From Burkholderia sp. E7m39 (GTDB lineage: Bacteria; Pseudomonadota; Gammaproteobacteria; Burkholderiales; Burkholderiaceae), in assembly GCA_001319865.1 (NCBI GenBank), contig BBSL01000272.1, positions 1 through 62,110 of the forward strand: 62,110 nucleotides of DNA, written 5' to 3'. This document shows, piece by piece, positions 1 through 7,440 of the stretch. Within the stretch, counting starts at the first letter, position 1, and each line of letters begins with the position of its first letter. The notes below the pieces were generated by a model that was not told the DNA's origin, searched no databases, and worked only from the letters and a program-made list of their open reading frames with translations. The translations under genes and the position numbers were made by a program.

Positions 1-536
1 CGGTCCCCTGAAGTGGAACCGTTACTTCAGCTCAACGCTGAAATTATGTCGAGTTCCCCGCCGGAACCGCCTGCTGCCGGCCCCTGCGCTTGCCGGGTTT
101 GTCGGCAATGGCTCGGCTACTTTCCATGATCAGTGACTTGGCATAATCGGCCTTATGTGAAGCTTTCCATAAAGCCCAATTGCCGACCGCCGCCCTGCCC
201 TCTTCCGCATGCGGCGCGCGGGCTGAGGTTTTGCCGTGATAACGGGGATTACCACGGCTAACCAGATGCCCCGGCGGTTTCTTCGCGATTTCGTCCACAA
301 CCGACCGTCGATCTCCGCAGGACCGCAAAGCCGAACGCGGTTGGCCCGTCGCATGATCGTCGATGTTATTTGCAATTTGATGCACTGACGCGATGCGACG
401 CCTGCAAATAATGATGAAAAGTTACTGATTGAAACTGAAGGTCCGCACACGTCAGTATCGCTCGAATTTGAGGTAATTCGACGAAAAAGCATTGCCCAAG
501 CGTGCCTCATTCCGCGTACTCAGCGCGGCGTGATTG
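1..536. other. Stretch without a recognisable gene
   Basis: An open frame on the minus strand (44-385, 113 codons) is basic and low in complexity and matches no family I know. A second frame (130-510, minus) overlaps it out of phase, so at most one is real. A small hairpin, TTCAGC/GCTGAA, lies at about 26-42 but has no T-run. The stretch follows the end of the amidase operon and may hold its 3' untranslated region. I do not call a gene here. Confidence 0.3.
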
Positions 537-2093
537 TCAGCTCAACCTGGGTGTTTTTCGATGCCGTGTCGACTGCTCATACGCGTACGCAATCCCGACC
601 AGCGCGGCTTCGTCCCATTGCCGTCCCACGAAGATCACGCCAAACGGCGACCCCGACGCATAGTAGCCCGCCGGCACGGTGATACCTGGCAGACCGGCAA
701 TGTTGATCTCGCCCACGGTGGTCTCCTGGATCGTGTCCTTGCCGTGCAAAGCGGGCAATTCGCAGCGCATCTGCGGAAACGCAAGTGCATCGAGAGCATG
801 CCCTGCCATGACAGCATCGAAGATACGCAGATACTTTGCCTTGAGTTCGATGAACTCAGAGATGTCGGGCGGCATCGAAGGGTTCTCAAGTGCAGCTGCG
901 AATTGCGGCAAGCTGTGCATGAAACTCAGCACGCCCTTCGGGCCGAACGCGTCCTGCGAAGCCGTCGCCTCCGCAAACTCGGCGAATGTCTTGAGCGCCG
1001 CGTTCGGTCCCAGACGGCGCAGGTACTGCTCAACATCGTAGGGAATCGACTCGAGACCTCGCGCATCGAAATTCGGCAGTGGCGGCGTCGGCTCACGCAG
1101 TTCGGCAAAGCCTGAGCCAGCGAATGGATCGTCGATCAGAATCGCCCCTGCTTCCTTCAGTTCCTGCTGCACGCGCAGATACAGTTGCGACGCTTCATCG
1201 GAAAGCGGCTGCGTGCGCCAGCCTGGACCATACAGGCCTATTCGTTTGCCCTGCAACGCGTCGTCGCGCAGATTCGCGGCATAGCCCTGCGGCGGAATCT
1301 TGCCGACGCTCGCAAGCGTCTTGGAATCTTCCGCCGAATACCCCGCCAGCACATCGAGACACAAAGCCGCGTCGCGCACGTTGCGCGCAATAGGGCCCAC
1401 CACGTCGCGATTACCGGACAACGGCACGACACCAGCATTGGGCACGAGTCCAATCGTGGGCTTGATACCGACCAGATCTTGCGCCGACGCGGGGTTCTGA
1501 ATAGAGCCGCCCGTTTCTTCCGCGAGCCCGAGCACCGCCATCGATGCAGCCACAGCCGATGCCGTCCCCGCACTGCTGCCGCCCGGCACGCGGTCCGGCA
1601 TCGTCACGTTAAGCGTCGGTCCCGCCCAGCTGTCGTTCGCATGCGAGCCCGTATGACTGAGCACGGGCACGTTTGTCTTGCCGAGCATCACGGCGCCCGC
1701 GGCGCGCATCCGTGCGACGACGGGCGAATCGGTTGCAGGCATCAGATCGACGCCACCCGTCTTGCTATACAGCAACGACCAGCCCGCCGTGGTCGGAAAG
1801 CCGACCATATCCATCGGATCCTTGATGACGACGGGCACGCCCGCGAGCGGACCGAGCACTTCGCCTGCCGCGCGACGGCGGTCGATCGCGCGCGCATCGT
1901 CGAGTGCAGCGTGATTGAGAAACACCAGCGCGTTATACGTTGCGTTGTGGATCGCGATCCGGTCGAAGCATGCGTTGGTCAGGGATTCCGCCGTGAAGCG
2001 GCCTTGCGCGAAACCGGCCTGCACGCTTTCTATCGTCAGGTCGGTTAGATCGATATCCACCTGTAGCGGTGGGACGGTTTGCATTTCGCTCAT
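537..2093 (-). CDS. Amidase (amidase-signature family), third gene of urtAB operon
   Basis: A 518-residue amidase-signature hydrolase that should cleave an amide to acid and ammonia or amine; the substrate is not readable from sequence. The Ser-cisSer-Lys triad is visible: Lys in VVIKDPMD, cis-Ser in the GGSSAG loop, and the nucleophile Ser in ETGGSIQNPA. The first Met of the open frame (2426) lies inside urtB, so I start at 2093 (MSEMQ), which has GGAGAG about 8 bases upstream. It follows urtB by 50 bases on the same strand and is probably co-transcribed with urtA-urtB. That pairs uptake with hydrolysis and fits an amide substrate. It is unrelated to the nitrilase-fold AmiE encoded at 19450-20490, so the locus carries two unrelated amidases plus DMFase. 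Confidence 0.85.
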   Translation of the reverse strand: MSEMQTVPPLQVDIDLTDLTIESVQAGFAQGRFTAESLTNACFDRIAIHNATYNALVFLNHAALDDARAIDRRRAAGEVLGPLAGVPVVIKDPMDMVGFPTTAGWSLLYSKTGGVDLMPATDSPVVARMRAAGAVMLGKTNVPVLSHTGSHANDSWAGPTLNVTMPDRVPGGSSAGTASAVAASMAVLGLAEETGGSIQNPASAQDLVGIKPTIGLVPNAGVVPLSGNRDVVGPIARNVRDAALCLDVLAGYSAEDSKTLASVGKIPPQGYAANLRDDALQGKRIGLYGPGWRTQPLSDEASQLYLRVQQELKEAGAILIDDPFAGSGFAELREPTPPLPNFDARGLESIPYDVEQYLRRLGPNAALKTFAEFAEATASQDAFGPKGVLSFMHSLPQFAAALENPSMPPDISEFIELKAKYLRIFDAVMAGHALDALAFPQMRCELPALHGKDTIQETTVGEINIAGLPGITVPAGYYASGSPFGVIFVGRQWDEAALVGIAYAYEQSTRHRKTPRLS

Positions 2094-2143
2094 CTCGAAG
2101 CTCTCCAGCGTCGATCGGGTTTGATTGATACACCACCTGGACA

Positions 2144-3046
2144 TCAGCGGCGCACTTTGAGGGCGAACAGCCCTTGCGGACGGAAATAAAGCGCCACGAT
2201 CACTAGCAGAAGAATGGTTGCCTTCGCCATCGATCCGCTGAGCAGCAGTTCGAACATCGACTGAAGCTGGCCGATCGCAAACGCGGATAAGAACGTGCCG
2301 AGCAGACTTTCGATACCGCCGAACACGACCACGATGAACGTATCGACGATGTATTGCTGCCCCGTCACCGGTCCCGTGGACGCCAGCATCGTCAATGCAC
2401 TGCCCGCGATACCCGCAAGCCCGCATCCGACGGCGAACGTCACAGCATCGACACGTTCCGTGTCGATGCCCGCCGCGCCCGCCATCGCCCGGTTCTGCAT
2501 CACCGAGCGGATACGCAGGCCCCAGCGGCTGCGAAACAGGAACAGATAAACGGCAAGCGCCACGGCCAATGCGAGAAACAGAATGAAAATGCGGCTGAGC
2601 GGCAACGCGATATTAGGCGTGACGTTCCATGCGCCGCGCAGCCACGTGACGGTCGGAACGCTGACATCGATCGGCCCGAACACTTGCCGGTACACCTGCT
2701 GAAGCACGAGCGACAGCCCCCACGTCGCAAGCATCGTATCGAGCGGACGGTGATAGAGGCGACGGATCATCACGCGTTCGAGCACGAAGCCGACAGCGGC
2801 CGTCACGATGAACGCCACCAGAATGCCGACCAGAAAATACGCCCCCATCAGCGACGGGAACATCCTCTGAAACACAACGGACGTCAGGTACGTCATATAC
2901 GCGCCGAGCGCCATCAGCTCGCCGTGTGCCATGTTGATCACGCCCATCAGGCCGAACACGATAGCCAGCCCGACTGCCATCAACGCCAGCACGGTGAAGA
3001 GCGACAGGCCGTTGAACACCTGTACGAGGAAGACATCGAGAGACAT
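2144..3046 (-). CDS. urtB: Urea/short-chain amide ABC transporter permease UrtB (FmdE-like)
   Basis: A 300-residue inner-membrane permease of the branched-chain amino acid/urea (LivH/UrtB) family, hydrophobic throughout with about eight predicted membrane segments. The family features GVINMAHGE near the N-terminus and the C-terminal stretch ending YFRPQGLF are both present. It lies 70 bases after urtA and before the amidase. Its partner permease UrtC and the ATPases UrtD and UrtE are not adjacent: they head a second operon near 23 kb. Length and motifs are normal. UrtB and the formamide/acetamide permease FmdE cannot be told apart by sequence alone; the neighbours (urease, amidases, DMFase) are compatible with both substrates. 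Confidence 0.93.
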   Translation of the reverse strand: MSLDVFLVQVFNGLSLFTVLALMAVGLAIVFGLMGVINMAHGELMALGAYMTYLTSVVFQRMFPSLMGAYFLVGILVAFIVTAAVGFVLERVMIRRLYHRPLDTMLATWGLSLVLQQVYRQVFGPIDVSVPTVTWLRGAWNVTPNIALPLSRIFILFLALAVALAVYLFLFRSRWGLRIRSVMQNRAMAGAAGIDTERVDAVTFAVGCGLAGIAGSALTMLASTGPVTGQQYIVDTFIVVVFGGIESLLGTFLSAFAIGQLQSMFELLLSGSMAKATILLLVIVALYFRPQGLFALKVRR

Positions 3047-3116
3047 GATCGCGACCTTGTGGAGAGTTGTCGCGGGCGCGTGTGTGCGCGCCCGCTTCGC
3101 AGCCTGCGCAGCGGGG

Positions 3117-4310
3117 TCAGCCGAGTTTCGGAAACGGATTCGGCTCGATCAGCGGTGACTCGTATACGATGTCCACCTGTCCGTCGGGCCGGAACGTGCC
3201 GATCAGTGAGTGCTTCCACAAGTGGTGATTGCTTACGTGGAAATGCACGTCGCCCTCCGGTGCACTCCACGCAAGCCCGGATGACGCGGCAACCACTTTC
3301 GCCACGTCCGTGCTTTGTGCTTTTTCGACGCCGAGTTTCCAAAGATAAACCGCTGTGTACGCGGCTTCGAGGGTGTCGCCCAGCACGCGGTCCTGTCCAT
3401 ACTTGGCCTTGAATGCCTTGACGAATTTGTCGTTCTGCGCGTTCTTCATGCTCTGGAAATAGCCCATGCACGAATACACCCCGACGAGGTTGTCCTTGCC
3501 GATACCGATCGCTTCTTCTTCCGTCACGGCCAATGCCATGATCGCCTGATTCTTGCCTGTAATGCCGAGCGAGTTCAACTGCTTGTAGAACGCGACGTTC
3601 GAGCCGCCGACGATCGTCGAAAGAATGACATCGGGCTTGGCCGCCTTGATCTTGTTGATTACGGAAGAAAACTCCGTCGCACCGAGCGGAAAGTAATCTT
3701 CTCCGAGTACCGTACCGCCGGCTTTCGCAATGGCAGCCTTGGCGATACGGTTCGTCGTGCGCGGCCAGATATAGTCCGATCCGATCAGATAGAACTTTTT
3801 GCCTTTATTCTTTGCGAGCCAATTCACGGCGGGAATGGTTTGCTGTGTCGCTTCCTGGCCTGTGTACATGATGTTCTTCGACATCTCGAGACCTTCGTAA
3901 TACGTCGGATAGTAGAGCAGGCCGTTGTAGCGTTCGAAAACGGGCAGAACGGCCTTGCGCGACGCCGACGTATAGCAGCCGAAGACGGCCGCGACCTTGT
4001 CGCTTTCCACAAGCTTTTGTGCCTTCTCGGCAAACGTCGGCCAGTCGCTTGCGCCGTCCTCGACGATCGGTGTGATCTGCCGGCCCATCACGCCGCCCGA
4101 TGCATTGATCTCTTCGATAGCGAGCTTTTCCGCATCCACGACATGCGCTTCTGCAATGGCGATCGTCCCCGTGAGCGAATGCAAAATGCCGACCTTGATA
4201 GGGTCCGCTGCCTGAGCCGGATTCGAACCCAGCAGCATCGAGCCAGGCAGCGCGGTAGCGGCTGTCGCGGCGACTGCCTGTTTCAGAAAGTCCCGACGAG
4301 AATTCTTCAT
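3117..4310 (-). CDS. urtA: Urea/short-chain amide ABC transporter substrate-binding protein UrtA (FmdD-like)
   Basis: A 397-residue periplasmic binding protein of the UrtA/FmdD/AmiC fold. The N-terminus has a twin-arginine type leader (SRRDFLK, then a hydrophobic stretch and AQA), so export through Tat is likely. I start at 4310, where the leader begins; the longer open frame would run back through the leader terminator. This is the first gene of urtA-urtB-amidase. It is preceded by a sigma-54 type promoter (4482-4497), an ANTAR-type RNA hairpin (4400-4413) and an intrinsic terminator (4339-4378), so expression should need AmiR-type antitermination. The divergent gene amiC encodes a protein of the same fold that probably serves as cytoplasmic sensor. 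Confidence 0.93.
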   Translation of the reverse strand: MKNSRRDFLKQAVAATAATALPGSMLLGSNPAQAADPIKVGILHSLTGTIAIAEAHVVDAEKLAIEEINASGGVMGRQITPIVEDGASDWPTFAEKAQKLVESDKVAAVFGCYTSASRKAVLPVFERYNGLLYYPTYYEGLEMSKNIMYTGQEATQQTIPAVNWLAKNKGKKFYLIGSDYIWPRTTNRIAKAAIAKAGGTVLGEDYFPLGATEFSSVINKIKAAKPDVILSTIVGGSNVAFYKQLNSLGITGKNQAIMALAVTEEEAIGIGKDNLVGVYSCMGYFQSMKNAQNDKFVKAFKAKYGQDRVLGDTLEAAYTAVYLWKLGVEKAQSTDVAKVVAASSGLAWSAPEGDVHFHVSNHHLWKHSLIGTFRPDGQVDIVYESPLIEPNPFPKLG

Positions 4311-4338
4311 GGTGGCGTTATCTATAAAGTTTTTGGAC

Positions 4339-4378
4339 AAAAAAAAGCCCGCAGCCAAGCAATGCTTGACTGGCGGGC
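4339..4378 (-). terminator. Leader terminator before urtA
   Basis: Read on the minus strand, GCCCGC pairs with GCGGGC and AGTCAAGC with GCTTGGCT around the loop ATT (one bulged C, one T-G wobble). Eight T follow. It lies between the promoter and the urtA start codon, so it must be bypassed for expression. Its 5' arm overlaps the GGC/GCC hairpin of the proposed antiterminator. Confidence 0.9.
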
Positions 4379-4413
4379 TTTTTGGCCTTTCGCCGTATAT
4401 GACACCTTTGTCA
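4376..4413 (-). promoter_or_regulatory. ANTAR-type antiterminator RNA (P1/P2) in the urtA leader
   Basis: P1 (4400-4413, minus) is TGAC-AAAGGT-GTCA: a four-pair stem closing a hexaloop with A at position 1 and G at position 4, the signature of loops bound by ANTAR proteins such as AmiR, NasR and EutV. P2 (4376-4387) is GGC-CAAAAA-GCC. Its 3' arm is the start of the terminator stem, so P2 and the terminator exclude each other. The P2 loop lacks the A1/G4 signature, so P1 is the stronger call. Confidence 0.8.
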
Positions 4414-4481
4414 GACGCGGCGGAATTCACTATGATCGTCGTGCAGGACTGGCGCACTGCTGCAGATCACGAACGAGATTC

Positions 4482-4497
4482 AGCAAGGTCCATGCCA
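4482..4497 (-). promoter_or_regulatory. Sigma-54 (RpoN) promoter of urtA operon
   Basis: TGGCATGGACCTTGCT on the minus strand matches the -24/-12 consensus TGGCAYR-N4-TTGCW at all fixed positions, with exact GG-to-GC spacing. Transcription would begin near 4470 and leave a leader that contains P1 and the terminator before urtA. Confidence 0.8.
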
Positions 4498-4631
4498 TAC
4501 AGTGCGGCCGTCGTCTCCGACACTTGCGGCATCGCCTTATATATTGACTCAACGTCGATGCGAGCTTTTTTCGAAAGTGCTCCAGCATCCGTTGTTCGCA
4601 CCGCCCTGACACGCCAACTTGCTGCAGACAT

Positions 4632-4646
4632 GCACGGAGGCTGTGC
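4632..4646. promoter_or_regulatory. NtrC-like binding site upstream of urtA
   Basis: GCAC-GGAGGCT-GTGC has the half-sites and 7-base spacing of the NtrC consensus (GCAC-N7-GTGC). It lies about 135 bases upstream of the urtA -24 element, an ordinary enhancer distance, and also upstream of amiC. A 12-base palindrome, TTGTGCGCACAA, follows at 4657-4668. The sites are short, so chance occurrence cannot be excluded. Confidence 0.5.
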
Positions 4647-4719
4647 GACATGAGCGTTGTGCGCACAAATCTGGGGGATCGCGCTTCGAACAGCGCAGCG
4701 GCGTAACAGGAAAACGAAT

Positions 4720-5895
4720 ATGCGTTCAGTGAGTTATGAACCCGTGAAAATCGGCGTGTTGTATTCGACGAGTGGCGTGACCGGTCTTATCGAATCTTCA
4801 CAGCAAAGCGCCACGCTGTTTGCCGCCGACGAAATCAATCGCGGGGGCGGCATCAACGGCAGAGAGATACAACTGTATGTGCGCGACCCCGGCTCTATCG
4901 CCACCAACTACGCTGCAATGGCGGAGGAGCTCATCGTCGAGCACGGCGTACGCCTGATCGTCGGCTGCTATATGTCGAGCGGCCGCAAGCTGGTCATTCC
5001 CGTGGTCGAACGCCATAACGCCCTGCTCTTCTATCCGACGCTCTATGAAGGCTTCGAGTACAGCCGCAATGTATTCTGCACAGGCACGCTGCCCAATCAG
5101 ACCTGCGTGCCGCTCGCCGATTACATGCTGGAGAACTTCGGCTCGCGCGTCTTCATGATCGGCTCGGATTACATCTACCCGTACGAAACCAACCGCATTA
5201 TGAAGGACTTCGTTTTCGAACGCGGCGGAGAAACCGTCGAGGAAACCTACGTTCCCCTTGATGCGCCCGAGGAGCACTATCGCGCGATTGCGGCGCGCAT
5301 AGCCGCGCTGGCGCCCGACTTCGTTTTTTCGACGGTGGTCGGCGTAGGCGTCGAACGTCTGTATCGCAGCTTCGCACGCTGCGGGCTCGATCCAGACCGC
5401 ACGCCGATTGCCAGCGTCACAACGTCCGAAGCGGAGATCGCGGCGATGGGTGCGCATCTCGGCGAAGGTCATTTCGCGTCGGCCTCCTATTTCCAGTCAG
5501 TCGATTCCCCCGTCAATCGCGCGTGCATTGCCAATTACGCGCGCTTCATGGGCAGCGATGTCGTTACCAACATGTGCTGGGAGGCGTCGTATTTCCAGAT
5601 GCACATCCTCGCCAACGCGATGTGCGAAACGGACAGCGACAACCCCGTCGCGCTGCTGCGTGCGATACCCGGCATGGAATACGATGCGCCGCAAGGCCGT
5701 GTGCGCATCGACGACGACAATCATCACACGTGGCTGCATACGCGCATCGGGCGCACTAACAGCACGGGCCAGTTCGACATCGTGAGCGCGTCGCCGGGGC
5801 GCCTGCGCGCCGATCCTTTCGTCATTGCACACACGCCGGCCGACGACGCGACCGCACGGCCCGGCTACGGAATCGCTGCTGGGGGATGGTCATGA
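4720..5895 (+). CDS. amiC: Amide sensor AmiC, negative regulator of AmiR
   Basis: A 391-residue periplasmic-binding-fold protein with no signal peptide, as expected for AmiC, which in Pseudomonas binds AmiR in the cytoplasm and releases it when a short amide binds. Family stretches include KIGVLYSTSGVTG near the N-terminus, GCYMSSGRK, LFYPTLYEG and MIGSDYIYP. Start 4720 (MRSVSY) is chosen because ACAGGAAAAC sits just upstream and the fold begins a few residues later; the longer frame starts in a palindrome. It overlaps amiR by ATGA, so the two are translationally coupled. It is divergent from urtA, leaving a 409-base shared control region. Ligands here could include amides, formamides or urea; the pocket cannot be read by eye. 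Confidence 0.88.
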   Translation: MRSVSYEPVKIGVLYSTSGVTGLIESSQQSATLFAADEINRGGGINGREIQLYVRDPGSIATNYAAMAEELIVEHGVRLIVGCYMSSGRKLVIPVVERHNALLFYPTLYEGFEYSRNVFCTGTLPNQTCVPLADYMLENFGSRVFMIGSDYIYPYETNRIMKDFVFERGGETVEETYVPLDAPEEHYRAIAARIAALAPDFVFSTVVGVGVERLYRSFARCGLDPDRTPIASVTTSEAEIAAMGAHLGEGHFASASYFQSVDSPVNRACIANYARFMGSDVVTNMCWEASYFQMHILANAMCETDSDNPVALLRAIPGMEYDAPQGRVRIDDDNHHTWLHTRIGRTNSTGQFDIVSASPGRLRADPFVIAHTPADDATARPGYGIAAGGWS

Positions 5896-6485
5896 CGCGC
5901 GAGCCGCCGACAGCCGAATCGCTTCAGGCGATCCGCTCGCTGCGCATTGCCGTGCTGCATCCCGACGACCAGGACCGCGAAGAACTGCTCGGGCATCTGA
6001 AGCGGATCGGCTGCAACGTTCGGGTCTGCTGGCCCCAGCTGGATGCCACGCTCGATGAAACCGATCTGGTCATCATGGCTGTCACGCCGCAGACGGCGGC
6101 CGCGCATCACGCGTGGCTCGACCACGCGAACGCGCCGCCTATCGTTCCCGTGATTACTTACGAGAACCCTGTCGTGATCGAAGCCGTCATGCAGTTGAAC
6201 GCCTTTGGCTTCATTCCTTCGCCCGTGCGCTCGTCCGGCGTGCTGACAGCCATCGCGCTGACGATGGCGCAGCACAAGAAACGCAAATCGTTGCAGACGT
6301 TTATCCAGCGTGCCGAAGAAAAGGCCGCGCGACAGCGCACGATCGAACTGGCGAAGTCGATCATCATGAAAACGCATCAACTTTCCGACGACGAGGCTTA
6401 TCGTGTTTTATGCTCGCACGCGCGCGACAACCAGGCATTGATCGAAACGGTCGCGCATGAAGTCGTGAGAGCCGGTGCGTTGTGA
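5892..6485 (+). CDS. amiR: ANTAR transcription antiterminator AmiR
   Basis: A 197-residue AmiR-family protein: a degenerate receiver-like N-terminal domain (about 1-125, lacking a phosphorylatable Asp site), a coiled-coil linker, and an ANTAR RNA-binding domain (about 135-195) with the pattern RTIELAKSIIMKTHQLSDDEAY. The start at 5892 overlaps the amiC stop as ATGA, with GGGGGAT upstream; an ATG at 5886 is also in frame. ANTAR proteins stabilise antiterminator RNA hairpins with hexaloops. Three matching leaders occur in this window, before urtA, dmfA1 and urtC, and are the likely targets. AmiC should hold it inactive without inducer. A paralogue lies at 23541-24152. Confidence 0.88.
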   Translation: MTREPPTAESLQAIRSLRIAVLHPDDQDREELLGHLKRIGCNVRVCWPQLDATLDETDLVIMAVTPQTAAAHHAWLDHANAPPIVPVITYENPVVIEAVMQLNAFGFIPSPVRSSGVLTAIALTMAQHKKRKSLQTFIQRAEEKAARQRTIELAKSIIMKTHQLSDDEAYRVLCSHARDNQALIETVAHEVVRAGAL

Positions 6486-6513
6486 CGCCGATCGCCCTCA
6501 TACTGTGCGGCGC

Positions 6514-6528
6514 GCACCGTCGATGCGC
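6514..6528. promoter_or_regulatory. Weak NtrC-like site upstream of dmf operon
   Basis: GCAC-CGTCGAT-GCGC matches GCAC-N7-GTGC with one mismatch. It is about 120 bases upstream of the sigma-54 element at 6650. It is supported mainly by analogy with the better sites before urtA and urtC. Confidence 0.3.
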
Positions 6529-6589
6529 GTTCAGGCACACGAACAGGATGAGTTTGTCCGCGCCACAGGCATCGATATCAAGTTATGCA

Positions 6590-6611
6590 GTTGTCCGAAT
6601 AACCGGACAAC
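6590..6611. promoter_or_regulatory. Perfect inverted repeat between amiR and the dmf promoter
   Basis: GTTGTCCG-AATAAC-CGGACAAC is an 8-base perfect inverted repeat with no T-run. It sits about 40 bases upstream of the sigma-54 element. It may bind an activator or repressor, or may act as a weak end of the amiC-amiR transcript. Confidence 0.45.
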
Positions 6612-6649
6612 CACGGTACATAAGCCTTCCCCATTCGAAGCGCGCTCAC

Positions 6650-6665
6650 GGGCATACTTGTTGCA
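6650..6665 (+). promoter_or_regulatory. Sigma-54 type promoter of dmf operon
   Basis: GGGCATACTTGTTGCA fits TGGCAYR-N4-TTGCA with correct GG-to-GC spacing; the first T is replaced by G. The -24 GG and -12 GC are intact. It is a weaker match than the urtA and urtC elements but lies in the same position relative to the RNA leader. Confidence 0.65.
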
Positions 6666-6753
6666 TTTAAACCGTTGCTTCAGTTCTTTCGATTGCCGGC
6701 GGGACGTACTTCATCGTTAAGCCCGGCAAACGGAACCGAATCGACGGTGACAG

Positions 6754-6792
6754 GCGACAAAGACGTCGCATGCCGCCAAAGGCCATAAAGCC
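6754..6792 (+). promoter_or_regulatory. ANTAR-type antiterminator RNA (P1/P2) in the dmf leader
   Basis: P1 (6754-6769) is GCGAC-AAAGAC-GTCGC, a five-pair stem with a hexaloop carrying A1 and G4. P2 (6781-6792) is GGC-CATAAA-GCC, and its 3' arm is the first part of the terminator stem. The arrangement and spacing repeat those before urtA and urtC. The P2 loop again lacks A1/G4. Confidence 0.8.
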
Positions 6793-6830
6793 CGACATGA
6801 CAGCTCACGCTGGCATGTCGGGCTTTTTTT
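6790..6830 (+). terminator. Leader terminator before dmfA1
   Basis: GCCCGACATG (6790-6799) pairs perfectly with CATGTCGGGC (6814-6823) and is followed by seven T. It ends 73 bases before the dmfA1 start codon, so it attenuates the DMFase operon unless AmiR intervenes. Confidence 0.9.
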
Positions 6831-6903
6831 GTCTGAAGCGCGTGCGCCGAACACATCCTGTTCGGAATGCAGCAACTATCCAACTCGTGATGAGGTTCAT
6901 TTC

Positions 6904-7344
6904 ATGATTCCGATCCCCAAACAAGGTACGCCCGAACGCGAGCGGCTGATCGCACTTCACAAGGAATGCACGGAGTCGATGCACGGTGTCGCGGGCTTTT
7001 CCGTGCTCAAGTGCGAAACACCGGGAGATACGACCGTCGTGACAGGCGGCACGCATGAACACCACGATCTGCGCCGTGTGTTGCTGCGCATGCGTGGCGC
7101 TTCGCCGAAGGGCAAGCTGATCGTGATCTGTACGAAGGTCGACGAAGAGTGGCGCATCGGACGCCTGTCCGGCATCCGCGGCGTGCCCCCCGTGTTTGCC
7201 ACCGACGACGTCTACACCAGCGAACAGGATATCCAGCACGCCATCTTCCTGATGCGTCTCGACGAGATGTCTGAGACCGACGGCATGCCCGAGCACTACA
7301 CGGAGGGCTACAAACGCAGAGACGACAACTGGCCCGTGACCTGA
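6904..7344 (+). CDS. dmfA1: N,N-dimethylformamidase small (light) subunit DmfA1
   Basis: A 146-residue protein recognised as the small subunit of N,N-dimethylformamidase, which with the large subunit hydrolyses DMF to formate and dimethylamine. Typical features are the charged start IPIPKQGTPERERLIALHKE, the stretch LLRMRGASPKGKLIVICTK, and an acidic C-terminal part; known small subunits are about 130 residues. The start at 6904 has GATGAGG upstream and lies after the leader terminator; an in-frame TTG at 6829 sits inside the T-run and is rejected. It is the first gene of the dmf operon, 96 bases before dmfA2. Expression should depend on sigma-54 and AmiR. Confidence 0.88.
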   Translation: MIPIPKQGTPERERLIALHKECTESMHGVAGFSVLKCETPGDTTVVTGGTHEHHDLRRVLLRMRGASPKGKLIVICTKVDEEWRIGRLSGIRGVPPVFATDDVYTSEQDIQHAIFLMRLDEMSETDGMPEHYTEGYKRRDDNWPVT

Positions 7345-7440
7345 TACGCACAACGCATTCCATCCCTTGTGCGCTGCCGGCGCACCCAATCCCGACGACC
7401 GCCGCGTCATAGCGCGGCTTGATGGCAGGAGCCATTTCCC

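Noticed and set aside
3117..4457. urtA starting at 4457
   Set aside because: That start would place the leader terminator and hairpin in the coding sequence; the Tat leader begins at 4310.
4451..4465. TGGCGCACTGCTGC as a sigma-54 promoter for amiC
   Set aside because: The GG-to-GC spacing is one base short, which sigma-54 does not tolerate.
6829..6903. Upstream TTG start for dmfA1
   Set aside because: It lies in the T-run of the leader terminator; the ATG at 6904 has a ribosome site and fits the known subunit length.
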